The translations under genes were made by a program, and so were the position numbers. Shown here in pieces: positions 1 to 10,153 of a DNA stretch of 37,638 nt. Position 1 is the stretch's first letter, and each line of letters begins with the position of its first letter. Source of the stretch: Sedimentisphaerales bacterium (GTDB lineage: Bacteria > Planctomycetota > Phycisphaerae > Sedimentisphaerales > Anaerobacaceae); assembly GCA_028277585.1 (NCBI GenBank), contig JANQFY010000010.1, positions 1-37,638 of the forward strand, written 5' to 3'. The notes beneath the pieces are model-generated. The model had not been told where the DNA came from. It saw only the letters and a program-made list of their open reading frames with translations, and did not search any database.

Positions 1-709
1 CGCCCTGTGGCGCTTCGAAGCGGGGAAACTGGCCGCTGACAGCATCGGCACCAACACCCTGGAGAACAAGGGCGTTGTGGCTGATGCGGGCGCCTTCCAG
101 GAGGGCGCCGCCAGCGCTCGCTTCGTCCGAAGCGAAGGCGACTACTTCGCCATCACCGACGCCAATCTGAGCGATGGGTTCCCGCTCAAGAGCAACGATG
201 TCACCAAGAAGGTCAGTGTGGCCACCTGGTGCAAACTGGACACGCTTCCCAGCACCTACCAGGCCCAATCGCTCATCGGCAAGTTTGACGAGACCACCGG
301 GAAGCGGTCGTTCCTCCTGATAGCGGCGACGGACGCCTTCAACAACACGTACTTCGAGTTGGCCTTGGGGTACAACCTGGGCAATTCCGCCCACTGGGGC
401 CGTCTGACCGATCTGCCGATCCAGCCGGATCGTTGGTACCACGTCGCAGTCACATACAATGATCCGGATAAGAGCTATCGGATTCGTGTCTGGGACGATG
501 CGAGCGAAACGGTCACCGAGAAGGTGGGCATCGCGGACTTCGGATTCAGCACGACCCTCAATGTAGAAGATGTTCCGCTGATGATTGGCAGCTGGTCAAG
601 CAGCCATCACAACTTCGACGGCCTGATCGATGAAATGGTCGTCTTCAATGACGTCTTGACAGCGGTCGAGATCGACAAGGTTCGCGAGGGCACCTACGGG
701 AAACCGTAA
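1..709 (+). CDS. LamG/concanavalin A-like domain protein, 3' part only
   Basis: The reading frame is open from the first bases of the window (ALWRFEAGKL...), so this is the C-terminal part of a larger protein. It stops with TAA at 707-709. The visible part is about 235 residues and fits one LamG (laminin-G-like, concanavalin A-fold) domain: an opening ALWRFE strand, VSVATWCKLD, RWYHVAVTYN and a closing FDGLIDEMVVFNDVLTAVEI strand, which is the usual signature of bacterial LamG domains. Such domains bind carbohydrate or protein ligands on secreted or surface proteins. The start and any signal peptide or catalytic domain lie outside the window. An internal GTG at 77 lies inside the conserved fold and is not a credible start. 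The specific role is unknown. Confidence 0.85.
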   Translation, partial: ALWRFEAGKLAADSIGTNTLENKGVVADAGAFQEGAASARFVRSEGDYFAITDANLSDGFPLKSNDVTKKVSVATWCKLDTLPSTYQAQSLIGKFDETTGKRSFLLIAATDAFNNTYFELALGYNLGNSAHWGRLTDLPIQPDRWYHVAVTYNDPDKSYRIRVWDDASETVTEKVGIADFGFSTTLNVEDVPLMIGSWSSSHHNFDGLIDEMVVFNDVLTAVEIDKVREGTYGKP

Positions 710-807
710 GGGTCGCGATTCCGGACCTTGTGTCTCAGGATGTGGTTTCAACTCCCGACCGGCCCGGCAACCGTCGGACCGGTCGGGCTTGGTTTAACGA
801 GGGCAAC

Positions 808-2136
808 ATGAACACTCGAAAGCACCCAAAGGACAAGACCTCATCAGCCACGGCGGCGCCCAAACCTTCCCGGAGCTTTCTGAGAGCCGAATGGCCTCTG
901 CTGCTGGTGCCAGCCTTGATCCTGGCGGCCCTGGCGCTGCTTCCTGTCGCCAAGCGAGCCCTCGAACACGAACTGGCGCCTTCCCACGATTCACAGGGCA
1001 ATGCGTCGCAGCTCGATCCTAATGGCGCCGCGGCTAACACGGCCGCACCGGGGCAAGATCTACTCCCCGGCCAGAGACCGCAAGCTCAGACGCCAACCAA
1101 GCCACGTCCGGGGCAACCAGGCGTTCTCCCGCCACATCTCGCCAACAGGCTCAAAGGCTCAGGAGGCTCTGGACTCGCGGCCAACGCGACGCTGCGGGAT
1201 GCTCTGCGACAGGCTCTGCAGGCTCAAGACCACGCCAAGATCAAAGAGATCATGAGAGACCTTGTCGCCCTGGGCGATGATGCAGTCGCGCAGCTCAACG
1301 ACATCATCACCAACAGCAAGGACGAGACGGCGGTGTGGGCCGCTGAGGCCCTGGCTCGTATCGGAACACCGGCCGCAACCACGGTCCTGCTCGATACGCT
1401 GGACTTCGTCGAAGACGGTCCCTACAAAGAGGAACTGGCCAAACGCGTCGCCAACATCAGTAATCATGACAGCTGGACCCTCCTGCTGGATGCGGTCCAG
1501 GGCAACGATGATCCGTATGTACAGCGGGCTGCGGCCAAATCGCTGGCCGGGATGGCTGACACGGCTGTCATCGACGAGATCGTCGCACGCTACGACGCTG
1601 CACAAACCGAAGAAGAGCGGGAGCAACTGGCTCAGATCATTAGCAATATCAATGCACCGGAGGCCAGCGCCTCACTGCGAACTCTGGCCGGCGATGTATC
1701 CTCCCCGCCCCAGAACAGTATCCAAAAAGCCGCGGTCGACGCGATGGCCAATACAGGCGACCCACAGAGCGTCAGTTATCTGATGCGGAAGCTCGAGGCC
1801 TCGCCTCCAGGCCAGGGCGGCTACGTCTTCGAAGCCATCACCACGATTGACCAGCCCGAAGCCAAAGCGGCGCTGCTCTACGCCGCCGCGGGGAACAAGG
1901 AGGTCTCGGCCGAGGGGGGGCAGGCCGCCGCCATCTACGCCCTGGAGAACTATCCCACCGAGGAGACATGCCGGCTGCTCCAGGAGATCGTCGCCGGCGA
2001 GGGCAACGCCGCCGTCGTCACCGCGGCCGCCAGAACACTCGACAACATCCGAAAGACCACGCCGACCATCACGGAAACGACGACCTCCAAGGCCGACACA
2101 GGCAGCATGCTGTCTGTTAATCCGCTGAAGAAGTAG
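808..2136 (+). CDS. Membrane-anchored HEAT-repeat protein
   Basis: 442 residues from the ATG at 808, which follows a GAGGG ribosome-binding site. The frame is open upstream to a GTG at 730, but that extension looks non-coding. The protein has a short basic cytoplasmic N terminus, one hydrophobic segment at about residues 28-46 (LLLVPALILAALALLPVA), a Pro/Gln-rich linker to about residue 110, and then alpha-helical repeats of HEAT/PBS-lyase type to about residue 420. Examples are DETAVWAAEALARIGTPAAT and DPYVQRAAAKSLAGMADTAV. HEAT repeats are protein-interaction scaffolds, so the repeats are probably held outside the membrane by the anchor. Partner and function are not known. It lies 98 bp after the LamG gene on the same strand. 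Confidence 0.75.
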   Translation: MNTRKHPKDKTSSATAAPKPSRSFLRAEWPLLLVPALILAALALLPVAKRALEHELAPSHDSQGNASQLDPNGAAANTAAPGQDLLPGQRPQAQTPTKPRPGQPGVLPPHLANRLKGSGGSGLAANATLRDALRQALQAQDHAKIKEIMRDLVALGDDAVAQLNDIITNSKDETAVWAAEALARIGTPAATTVLLDTLDFVEDGPYKEELAKRVANISNHDSWTLLLDAVQGNDDPYVQRAAAKSLAGMADTAVIDEIVARYDAAQTEEEREQLAQIISNINAPEASASLRTLAGDVSSPPQNSIQKAAVDAMANTGDPQSVSYLMRKLEASPPGQGGYVFEAITTIDQPEAKAALLYAAAGNKEVSAEGGQAAAIYALENYPTEETCRLLQEIVAGEGNAAVVTAAARTLDNIRKTTPTITETTTSKADTGSMLSVNPLKK

Positions 2137-2597
2137 CTCAGTCGTCGGAATGCAGCAATAGACTGAGTCCGACCGGCCGTCACGGCCCGGTTGAACGCGA
2201 CCAGGGATTTCATGCCAACGACCCGGTCGATCCCGATCTTGCGAAGACCGAAACCGACCGGAACCGTGGAGTACGAGCCGGGCAACTCGAAGATGGAACG
2301 GGGATCCCGCTCACCCGATTCCTCGGCTAGAACCGCCTTGCCCCCCTAATTCCGCATCAGTAAGTGAGAGCAGATACACACGGGCCCTCCCGAAAAGGTC
2401 TCGCCCGCCAAGGCGAATGGGAGGGAGATGACCAGAAAGCAAGGGCATAGCGTCACGTCCATCCCATCGACCGCTTCACCGGCCCTCCTTGCCGCCGATC
2501 ACGCCCTTTCGCCGTATCGAGCGATCCTCCTTTCGGATGAACGATTCGCTTTATGAGAGATCTCTCGTGAAGAAAAAATCCACTTTTTGCTTGGCGC
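2137..2597. other. Intergenic region, no recognisable gene
   Basis: About 460 bp between the HEAT-repeat gene and the blaI operator. I see only an imperfect GC-rich inverted repeat around 2171-2197 (CCGACCGGCCGTCACGGCCCGG), which might terminate the upstream transcript. No ORF here has a ribosome-binding site or a family resemblance. Confidence 0.5.
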
Positions 2598-2618
2598 CTC
2601 TACTGTAGTAGAGTACTA
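2598..2618. promoter_or_regulatory. Candidate BlaI/MecI-type operator upstream of blaI
   Basis: Two overlapping dyads are visible. CTCTACT-GT-AGTAGAG (2598-2613) is a perfect 7-bp inverted repeat with a 2-bp spacer, and TAGTA-GAG-TACTA (2606-2618) overlaps it. The cores resemble the TACTA/TAGTA half-sites of BlaI/MecI operators. The dyads lie 30-50 bp before the blaI start, in a probable promoter (TTGCTT at 2587-2592 as -35), so bound repressor would block it. Autoregulation is inferred from family precedent. Confidence 0.6.
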
Positions 2619-2647
2619 TTGACCACGATAGACATAAGGAGGTCGTT

Positions 2648-3043
2648 ATGAGCAAGACGAAGACCGAGCTATTCGACAGCGAGTGGGCCATCCTGCAGGT
2701 CGTCTGGGAGCGTGAGCCCTGTGCGGCCCCGACCGTCCAGGAGGTCCTGGAGAAGGACAAGGGTTGGGCCTATACGACGGTCAAGACCCTGATGGACCGT
2801 ATGGTCAAGAAGGGTCTGCTCAAAACCGAGCGAATCCGCAACCTCTACCTGTACCGCGCCGCCATCAGTCGGACCCAGGCCCAGCGGAGCGAGATCTTCA
2901 GAACCATCAAGCGGGCCTTCGACGGCGCCCTGACACCCATGATGCAATTCCTGATCGAGAACGAGAAGCTGTCGGACGAGGACTATCGTCAACTGGAGCA
3001 ACTGTTGCAGAACCGAAGACGGGGAAAACGGAAAAGCGAATAG
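2648..3043 (+). CDS. blaI: BlaI/MecI/CopY-family transcriptional repressor
   Basis: 131 residues with an ideal ribosome-binding site (AAGGAGG at 2636-2642, 5 nt before the ATG). The N-terminal winged helix has the family pattern: LFDSEWAILQVVWE, then PTVQEVLEK, then WAYTTVKTLMDRMVKKGLL, then the wing RNLYLYRA. The C-terminal helices (about residues 80-125) would form the dimer interface. Family members repress their own operon until the partner M56 protease senses a signal and triggers repressor cleavage. The M56 partner gene follows after 58 bp, which supports that circuit. The inducing signal is unknown, and a beta-lactam role should not be assumed in this phylum. Confidence 0.9.
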   Translation: MSKTKTELFDSEWAILQVVWEREPCAAPTVQEVLEKDKGWAYTTVKTLMDRMVKKGLLKTERIRNLYLYRAAISRTQAQRSEIFRTIKRAFDGALTPMMQFLIENEKLSDEDYRQLEQLLQNRRRGKRKSE

Positions 3044-3101
3044 GCGTCCCGACAGGTCCCGCGGAGGGATCTGTCGAACCCAAGATCTGAGAGGAAGTAC
3101 C

Positions 3102-6100
3102 ATGAATGAATTCGTGTCATTCGTGAATGCGGCGGGCAGGGTCTTTGTCGGTTTCGTACTGCCCATGTTGATCCAGTCGAGTGTCCTGATCCTCGGCGTG
3201 TTGCTGCTGGACCGACTGTTGCGCCGGCGCGTCAAAGCCGTGGTCCGCTACGGGCTCTGGATGTTGGTCCTGGTAAAGCTGATCCTGCCACCCTCCCTGG
3301 CCTCGCCCACCAGCCTGGTCGCCTGGATCGGCGCCCGATTGCCGGACCTCTCTGACCCCATCGAAGCCGTGGTGGAGGCGCCGCCGGTGGCAGTTCCCGT
3401 GGCGTCGGTTGTCGAGATGCCGATCCCAATGGCCGAACCGGTAATCGCACCGCTCGTTCCGTACCAGGCCGCACCGCCGGCTGCGCCAGAGCCCATCTCC
3501 CCGGCGGTCGTTTCAGCGGCGCCGTTAGGTGAGCCGATACCGCCGCTAACGTGGCAGGCGGTCGCCTTTCTCTGCTGGCTGGCCGTCGTCGCCGTGATGC
3601 TGGTCGTGCTGATCCAGCGTGCCGCGTTCGTGCGCACGCTCGTGGCCCAGTCGGAGGAACCACCCCAATCGATGACCGACCTGCTCCAGCAATGCCGCGT
3701 GCAGATGAAAGTCCGCGCGCCCGTCAGCCTGCGGCTGACGTCGCTATCGGCCAGTCCATCAGTCTGTGGCCTCTGGAAGCCCCGCATTCTCATGCCCCAG
3801 AACATGACGAAGGAACTGAACGCCTCTCAACTCAAATCCATCCTGCTCCACGAACTGGCCCACGTCAAACGCGCGGACCTGTGGATCAGCCTCGTTCAGG
3901 CACTCCTGCAAATCGTCTACTTCTTCCATCCCCTGCTCTGGCTCGCCAATCTGATGATCCGCCGGGTCAGGGAGCAGGCGGTCGACGAAACCGTCCTGGC
4001 CGCGATGGGTGACGAGGCCGAGGACTACCCACGCACCCTGCTGAACGTCTCAAAGCTCGCCTTTGGCAAACCTGTCCTGAGTCTGCGTCTGATCGGCGTC
4101 GTCGAATCCAAACGCGCCTTGACAACACGCATCAAACACATCGCCAGCCGCCCCTTCCCCAAGACCGCCAAACTGGGCCTGGCCGGCTTCCTCCTCGTCG
4201 CCACCGTCGCCGCCGTCCTCATCCCCATGGCCCAGGCCACGCCGAATAACGAAGTGCCTCCGGCGGAGGTTGAACAAGAAGAGATCCGCGAACCTAGAGC
4301 AATCAAGGGGGTGGTGACTGATACACTGGGTCGGCCGCGACAATGCGTCTATGTGGCGCCGCAGGGAAAACGCGTCTGGGATGGGGTGATGAGCGACGTA
4401 CGGGGGCGTTTCGTTCTGGAGGATGTCACGCCCGATCAGAAGGTGTGGATCGCATATTCGCAGGCGTCTCGGCTCTACGGCGTCGCTCGCATGCCCGAGA
4501 GCAGTTCATCACCGCTGAGAGTCACGCTCGATCTGGACAGAGCGGATATCGAGGGGCGCGTGGTCGGCGCCGACGGTAAAGCCCTGGCGAATCGAAAGGT
4601 GGAATTCATCGTCACCACCGCCGACGGGATTCGTTTCCCGATAGGCTACCGCCCCAAGACCGACGCCTTCGGCTACTATCTGCACGGCAGAGTCCCCTGC
4701 GGCAAAGGCGTCACGATCGAGACCAGGATGCTGGACGCCGAAGACAATCCTACCCCCTTCAGCACAGGACCGGTGAAGGTGCGCGCCAAACAGGGCTTCA
4801 TTGAAATGCCCCCGTTGGCCGCGGCCCAGAAGAAGATCCAGCCCGACTTCGAACAAAACCTGCGCAACGACGGCATGTTCCATTGCAGCGGGCGCGTCGT
4901 CGACGAGAAAGGCAAACCCATCCGCGATGCCCGTATCCGACTGTCCTTCGATATGCCCAATCACATGAGCACGTGGGTCAAGGATGCCATGACGGACGGT
5001 CGGGGGCAGTGGCGCCGCGCCATCCCGCCGCAAGCCATGGATCTCCGCATGGGAGTGGATCACCCCGAATTCTACGTCGAAGAGTCGCGCAGCAAGCCGC
5101 CCAGAACCGAACTGAAGAACGGGACCCACGTCTTCACGATGAAGCGCGGGCTGGCCCTAAAGGGCAAGGTTGTTGACCAGCAGGGCCGCCCCATCGAGAA
5201 CGCCTTGGTCTGCGCCGATCGCTCTTATTCACGTACCCCCAGCCCCTACAACCAGATCATTGAGAACTCCACCACGGCGCGAACCGTCAAGGACGGAACC
5301 TTCAACATCGGAGGACTCCCTCCCGGATCGAGGACCATCGCGGCATATTCCGACAGCCACGCCCCGACACTTCAAAATGTTGACATCCAGAGCTCCATGG
5401 AGGCCACGACGATCGTTCTCGTGAAGGGTAGAACGTATCGGGGCCGGATTGTGGACGCCCAAGGCCAGCCGATCGAAGGCGTGAAACTGGGAGTCAGCAG
5501 GTGGCGCCTGGGCAAAGAGCAACGCGACATGAGTCGGCTAGCTCAGACCGATGCACAGGGGCAGTTCTCTCTGACAAACCTGCCCGAGGGCGAGATCGGA
5601 TTGTACTTCGGCAAGAGACCTTTTATGGGCTTTCACCAGGATCTGCCGGACGATCTCTCGCAGGCAGACGAGATCGTGATGTACGACGCCCCCGTCTTCA
5701 CCGGGAGAGTGCTTGATGCAGAGACCGACAAACCTGTGACCGAGTTCCGGGTCGTCAACGGCATCAAGTGGAAACGTCAGGACGCATCCTACCACTGGAG
5801 TCGATACCGACGCGGTGACATCAAGGATCCCAACGGCGCTTTCAGCCAGCGTTGGGGCGGATACAGCATCTCGTATCCCCTCTCCAGCGCTGCCTGTATC
5901 AAGATCGAGGCACCGGGTTACCTGCCCGCTATCGCGCCGCCTCAGGAACTTGACCAGCCATGCAAATCACTCACCATCCGCCTGCGTAGGGGCGTCTCCA
6001 TTACCGGGACCGTACTGCAACCGAACGGGGCCGGCGCCGCCAAAGCCCAGGTGGGCTTCATCCGACCAGGTGAGAAGGCGTTCATTGACCGCGATCAGTT

Positions 6101-7418
6101 CTCAGCGGCCGGCTTCACCTACCAGGCGGAGATCATTAGGAAGGCCGATGAGAGCGGCAAGTTTGAATTGCCCCCCACCGAGGGGCAGGGGCTCATCGTC
6201 GCCGTCCACAAGTCCGGCTACAGTCAAGCGCCATCGGCTCAGTTCGAGATTGGCTCCAGCATGCGACTGACCCCCTGGTCGCGCATCGAAGGTACTATCG
6301 ACCGCTCCCAGACGAACGGCGCTCCCGTGGAGGTTGCCCTGTATCGACTCGGAGCCGAGACCGATCGTGACAAACCGGCCATCCGCTGGCTGTTCGACCG
6401 CATCTCGCCGACGGGTGACACGTTCGCCTTCGAGTTCGTGCCCGCCGTCCCCCTGAGCGTGGGCCGGATCGATCGATACGAGATGAACGATGCAACCTAT
6501 CTCAGGCCTGAACCGGACAAGACATACTCCGTCGTCGTGGGCCGAGAGGGTCGAACCGTTGCCGGCAAGATTGTCTGCCCTGACGGATTGCTTGAGAACA
6601 AATCGATCGAGCTGACCGATCCCCGCCAAACCCATGCGGTGGCTTTCCGCACCGATGGCGCGGGCGCTCCGACTGCGGGAATCGGCGCGTTCGAGGAGAC
6701 CTCTTTCACCTGGCTTTGGCAAGACAAGGAGCGTGCCTACACACCCTCGCAGAGTGTGCGGAAGCGGTTCATTCCAGAGATCGATGGCAAAGGACGGTTC
6801 ACCTTCGCGGGGCTCGAACCGGGCCAGTATGAATTCGTCGTCAACCTCCATGCCCCACTGGGCGAGAACGTTTCATGTGGCCGCGGCGTGCTGGAGGGTG
6901 TCGCCGTCAATCAATTCACCGTTCCGAAAGGCGGGAGCAGCACGATCCTGCGTATTGGGGATGTTCAGATACAGCATCTGACCTATCCCGGCGTGGGCGA
7001 ACCGGCTCCCCTCTTCGAAGCCACGACCTTTGAGGGCGAAACGATCCGGCTCGAAGACCTGCGCGGCAAGGTCGTGCTGCTGGATTTCTGGGCGAGTTGG
7101 TGCAGCCCCTGCGTCGCTCAGTTGCCCAAGGTCCAGGCGATCTACGAACAGTTCGGTGAACGAGAAGACTTCGCCATGATCGGGCTGTCGCTGGATTGGG
7201 AAACCGAGAGAGCTGAACGACTGCTCGCGGAGAAGCAGTTGCGATGGCAACAGGCCTGCCTGGGTTCGATGGACGAATCGACGGTGGTTAGACAATACGG
7301 CATAGGCGGAATCCCGATGCTAGTCCTGATCGACGCGGAGGGTACGATCATCGCCCGAGGGGCCGACACAGAGCAACTGAAGCAACGAATCGAAGATGCC
7401 ATCAGCAAGACGCGCTGA
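3102..7418 (+). CDS. BlaR1-like M56 metallopeptidase fused to regulatory-like repeats and a TlpA thioredoxin domain
   Basis: 1438 residues. The N-terminal part (about 1-380) is an M56 sensor-protease: hydrophobic segments at about 13-37, 45-62, 150-172 and 360-378, and the zinc motif HELAH at residues 250-254. A run of carboxypeptidase-regulatory-like (transthyretin-fold) repeats then covers roughly residues 395-1270, recognisable from phrases such as [32 protein letters not shown] and [16 protein letters not shown]. The C terminus (about 1298-1438) is a TlpA/AhpC-type thioredoxin domain with WCSPC (Cys1334, Cys1337) inside [14 protein letters not shown]. It follows blaI and precedes an ECF sigma gene by 18 bp. 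By family precedent the protease end relieves BlaI repression. The large periplasmic part may sense ligand or redox state, which is inference. The fusion is far longer than BlaR1 (about 600 residues). Confidence 0.88.
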   Translation: MNEFVSFVNAAGRVFVGFVLPMLIQSSVLILGVLLLDRLLRRRVKAVVRYGLWMLVLVKLILPPSLASPTSLVAWIGARLPDLSDPIEAVVEAPPVAVPVASVVEMPIPMAEPVIAPLVPYQAAPPAAPEPISPAVVSAAPLGEPIPPLTWQAVAFLCWLAVVAVMLVVLIQRAAFVRTLVAQSEEPPQSMTDLLQQCRVQMKVRAPVSLRLTSLSASPSVCGLWKPRILMPQNMTKELNASQLKSILLHELAHVKRADLWISLVQALLQIVYFFHPLLWLANLMIRRVREQAVDETVLAAMGDEAEDYPRTLLNVSKLAFGKPVLSLRLIGVVESKRALTTRIKHIASRPFPKTAKLGLAGFLLVATVAAVLIPMAQATPNNEVPPAEVEQEEIREPRAIKGVVTDTLGRPRQCVYVAPQGKRVWDGVMSDVRGRFVLEDVTPDQKVWIAYSQASRLYGVARMPESSSSPLRVTLDLDRADIEGRVVGADGKALANRKVEFIVTTADGIRFPIGYRPKTDAFGYYLHGRVPCGKGVTIETRMLDAEDNPTPFSTGPVKVRAKQGFIEMPPLAAAQKKIQPDFEQNLRNDGMFHCSGRVVDEKGKPIRDARIRLSFDMPNHMSTWVKDAMTDGRGQWRRAIPPQAMDLRMGVDHPEFYVEESRSKPPRTELKNGTHVFTMKRGLALKGKVVDQQGRPIENALVCADRSYSRTPSPYNQIIENSTTARTVKDGTFNIGGLPPGSRTIAAYSDSHAPTLQNVDIQSSMEATTIVLVKGRTYRGRIVDAQGQPIEGVKLGVSRWRLGKEQRDMSRLAQTDAQGQFSLTNLPEGEIGLYFGKRPFMGFHQDLPDDLSQADEIVMYDAPVFTGRVLDAETDKPVTEFRVVNGIKWKRQDASYHWSRYRRGDIKDPNGAFSQRWGGYSISYPLSSAACIKIEAPGYLPAIAPPQELDQPCKSLTIRLRRGVSITGTVLQPNGAGAAKAQVGFIRPGEKAFIDRDQFSAAGFTYQAEIIRKADESGKFELPPTEGQGLIVAVHKSGYSQAPSAQFEIGSSMRLTPWSRIEGTIDRSQTNGAPVEVALYRLGAETDRDKPAIRWLFDRISPTGDTFAFEFVPAVPLSVGRIDRYEMNDATYLRPEPDKTYSVVVGREGRTVAGKIVCPDGLLENKSIELTDPRQTHAVAFRTDGAGAPTAGIGAFEETSFTWLWQDKERAYTPSQSVRKRFIPEIDGKGRFTFAGLEPGQYEFVVNLHAPLGENVSCGRGVLEGVAVNQFTVPKGGSSTILRIGDVQIQHLTYPGVGEPAPLFEATTFEGETIRLEDLRGKVVLLDFWASWCSPCVAQLPKVQAIYEQFGEREDFAMIGLSLDWETERAERLLAEKQLRWQQACLGSMDESTVVRQYGIGGIPMLVLIDAEGTIIARGADTEQLKQRIEDAISKTR

Positions 7419-7436
7419 GCTAGAACGAAGGCATTG

Positions 7437-8009
7437 ATGAGGAATGAGAGGATTGGCGCGATGAAGCCTTGCAGGACCGTTGATCAGTCTATACGAATCG
7501 ATCCAGACGATCGAAACGAACTGGACCGGCTGGCTGCCGACGCCCAGCAGCGACTCCACCCTTTCATCGGGGCGGCGGTACGGGACCACCATGCCGCTGA
7601 GGACGTGCTCCAGGAGACGCTCTTGACGATGCTCGAGGGGTTGCCCGGCCTACGTCGACCCGAGCGGTTCTGGCCCTGGATGTACAGAATCGCCTCAAAC
7701 AAGGTTCGGGATCACTTCCGTCGACAACGGCGGTACAACACCCTAATGCACGATGTCCCCGGGGACACGATAGAGGAGAGGGCCGGCGCCCTGGAGAAAA
7801 TGATCGCCGCCGAGTGGACTGACCAACTGTCCCATGCCATCGACGAAATGGACGCGCGCCAGCAACAGATTATCCGCCTGCGCTGCTTCGAGCAGATGTC
7901 ATACGCGAGCATCGCCAGTCAGACCCGAACGAGTCCGGCACGGGCCCGGATCAATCTGCACCGCGCCAAGACGGTTCTGAAAAAGCGTCTGCACGCCTTG
8001 TCAGCCTAA
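7437..8009 (+). CDS. ECF-type RNA polymerase sigma factor (sigma-70 family)
   Basis: 190 residues from the ATG at 7437 (GAAGG at 7427-7431). A TTG at 7434 and an ATG at 7461 are alternatives. Region 2 is visible at about residues 40-95 (AAEDVLQETLLTML, then FWPWMYRIASNKVRDHFRR). Region 4 is at about 130-185 (MDARQQQIIRLRCFEQMSYASIA followed by a helix-turn-helix and RINLHRAKTVLKKRL). It starts 18 bp after the M56/TlpA gene and is probably cotranscribed with blaI and that gene, so the operon would couple a protease-controlled repressor to an alternative sigma factor. No anti-sigma gene is adjacent. The gene ends 6 bp before the end of the convergent typA gene. Confidence 0.85.
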   Translation: MRNERIGAMKPCRTVDQSIRIDPDDRNELDRLAADAQQRLHPFIGAAVRDHHAAEDVLQETLLTMLEGLPGLRRPERFWPWMYRIASNKVRDHFRRQRRYNTLMHDVPGDTIEERAGALEKMIAAEWTDQLSHAIDEMDARQQQIIRLRCFEQMSYASIASQTRTSPARARINLHRAKTVLKKRLHALSA

Positions 8010-8015
8010 CCGACC

Positions 8016-9872
8016 TCACAGCTTGCGGCGGGCTGCCCGACGCCGGTCCACTTCCTTGAGCAGTCGCTTGCGAATCCGAATCGACTGGGGACAGACCTCC
8101 ACCAATTCATCCTGTTGGATATACTCCAGGCACACTTCCAGGCTCATGACCCGGGGCGGCCGCACGCGGGCTGCGTCGTCTTTGCTGGACGTGCGAATGT
8201 TCGTCAGTTGCTTGGCTTTGCTCGCGTTGACGGGAATGTCCTTGTCCTTGCAGTGCTCACCGACGACCTGGCCCTCGTACACTTCCTCGCCCGGCTTGAC
8301 GAAGAACGCACCGCGATCGTACAGGGCGTCGAGCGCGTAGGCCGTCACGGTCCCCGTGTCCGTGGCGACCATCACGCCCGCCTGACGCTCCGGAATCGAA
8401 CCGCGCATCGGCTCGTACCGCTCGAACGTATGGTGCATCACCGCCCTGCCCTGGGTGGCCGTCAGCAGCCGCGCATTGAGCCCGAACAAACCCCGCGCCG
8501 GGATCATGAACTCCATATGCACATAGTCATTGACGCCGGCCTTGGAGTCCATCTTGACCATCTCGCTGCGCCGGTTGCCGATCAGGCTCATCACCGCGTT
8601 CTGACAGTCGGCCGGGCACTCGATCACCAATCGCTCTATCGGCTCCTGGCGCAACCCATCCTTTTCGCGGATGATCACCTGCGGTTTGCCCACGCAGACT
8701 TCATACCCTTCACGCCGCATGTTCTCCAGCAAGATGCCCAGGTGCATGAGCCCCCGCCCTGAGACGACATACTCATCGGCGGTCTGGCCCGATTCGACTC
8801 GTAGCGCGACATTGGTCTGAAGCTCCTTGGCCAGACGCTCCTTGACCTGCAGCGCGGTGACGAACTTGCCCTCGCGACCCGCGAACGGACCGTTGTTGAC
8901 ATAGAACGTCATGCTCATCGTCGGCTCATCGATCGCCACGATGGGCAGGGCGCTCGGCTCGTCCGGGCAGGCGATCGTGTCGCCGATGTCCACCGGATCG
9001 AGACCGGCCACCGCGCAGATGTCCCCGGCTCGCACGGTCGTCGCCCGTTGCTTACCAAGCCGATCGAACTCGTACAACTGCACCACCTTCTGCTGCGTGT
9101 GCCTGCCCTGCTTGTCGATCACCGTGACCGGTTGGGCTTGTTGCGCCTGGCCCGCAAAGACCTTGCCGATCGCTACCCGCCCGACATAATCGGAATACTC
9201 CAGCGTGGTCACCAGCATCTGGAGCGGTTGATCAGGATTGGCCTGCGGCGCCGGAACGTGCTCGATGATGGCGTCGTAGACGGGCTTGAGATTGTCGTTG
9301 GGCTGGCCCAAATCGGTGGTTGCCCAGCCTTCCTTGGCCGAGGCGAAGAGCACGGGAAAATCCAACGCGTCGTCATTCGCCCTCAGGTCGACGAAGAGGT
9401 CGAACACCTCGTCGACCACATCGTCCGGGCGTGCGTCGGTCCGGTCGGCCTTGTTGACGACGAGGATCGGCTTGAGCCCGTGCTGAAGGGCCTTGCTCAA
9501 TACGAACCGCGTCTGCGGCATGGGCCCCTCGAAGGCATCGACCACCAGCAGGACCCCGTCGGTCATCTTCAGAACCCGCTCGACCTCCCCGCCGAAATCG
9601 GCGTGGCCCGGCGTATCGACGATGTTGATCTTGTACTCGTTGCCTTCATCGTCGGCGCACTGGATCGCACAATTCTTGCTCAGAATCGTGATCCCCCGCT
9701 CCCGTTCGAGCGGGTCCGAGTCCATAATCAGGTTGTGCTGGCCGCCCGCGAGCTTGTCCAGCTCCTCGTTGCGGAACATCCCCGACTGGTACAGGAGTTG
9801 GTCGACCAGCGTCGTCTTGCCATGGTCGACATGGGCGATAATCGCCACGTTGCGTATCGTATCTGCGTACAT
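8016..9872 (-). CDS. typA: Ribosome-associated translational GTPase TypA/BipA
   Basis: 618 residues, close to the usual 600-615. The G domain shows G1 AHVDHGKTT near residue 15, G3 DTPGHADF and G4 NKADR. EF-Tu domain 2 follows, then the elongation-factor III/V-like domains and the TypA C-terminal region, including the typical [41 protein letters not shown] and SIRIRKRLL. TypA is a GTPase that binds the 70S ribosome at the A-site face and supports growth at low temperature or under stress and late 50S assembly. The start ATG (9870-9872) has a GAAGGAA site about 9 nt upstream. It is a core gene without visible operon partners. Confidence 0.96.
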   Translation of the reverse strand: MYADTIRNVAIIAHVDHGKTTLVDQLLYQSGMFRNEELDKLAGGQHNLIMDSDPLERERGITILSKNCAIQCADDEGNEYKINIVDTPGHADFGGEVERVLKMTDGVLLVVDAFEGPMPQTRFVLSKALQHGLKPILVVNKADRTDARPDDVVDEVFDLFVDLRANDDALDFPVLFASAKEGWATTDLGQPNDNLKPVYDAIIEHVPAPQANPDQPLQMLVTTLEYSDYVGRVAIGKVFAGQAQQAQPVTVIDKQGRHTQQKVVQLYEFDRLGKQRATTVRAGDICAVAGLDPVDIGDTIACPDEPSALPIVAIDEPTMSMTFYVNNGPFAGREGKFVTALQVKERLAKELQTNVALRVESGQTADEYVVSGRGLMHLGILLENMRREGYEVCVGKPQVIIREKDGLRQEPIERLVIECPADCQNAVMSLIGNRRSEMVKMDSKAGVNDYVHMEFMIPARGLFGLNARLLTATQGRAVMHHTFERYEPMRGSIPERQAGVMVATDTGTVTAYALDALYDRGAFFVKPGEEVYEGQVVGEHCKDKDIPVNASKAKQLTNIRTSSKDDAARVRPPRVMSLEVCLEYIQQDELVEVCPQSIRIRKRLLKEVDRRRAARRKL

Positions 9873-10153
9873 CCGCCGTATTCCTTCGAAAGCAAAGCCG
9901 TCTGAAATCTCATCCCAAGCCCACGGTTCACAACCAAACCGAAGCCACCCCCAAGAAACGAACCAAGTAGTTTACTTAATCCCTCTCGCTTTGGCAACAA
10001 CGAAGATCGGGGCCATTCGGATAGAATAGCAGCAAGGCGTTACGGAGCGATTAGGATTCGCGATTGACGCCAGATGCTGAACGCCTGAGAATGGGCCTGA
10101 GCGTCCAAGCATGTGAGTCACCCAGGGTACGAGTAGTTGGAGAGGGCACACTG

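Noticed and set aside
9048-9905. Long open frame (285 codons) on the plus strand
   Set aside because: It is antisense to the middle of typA, whose motifs are unambiguous; high GC keeps the opposite frame open.
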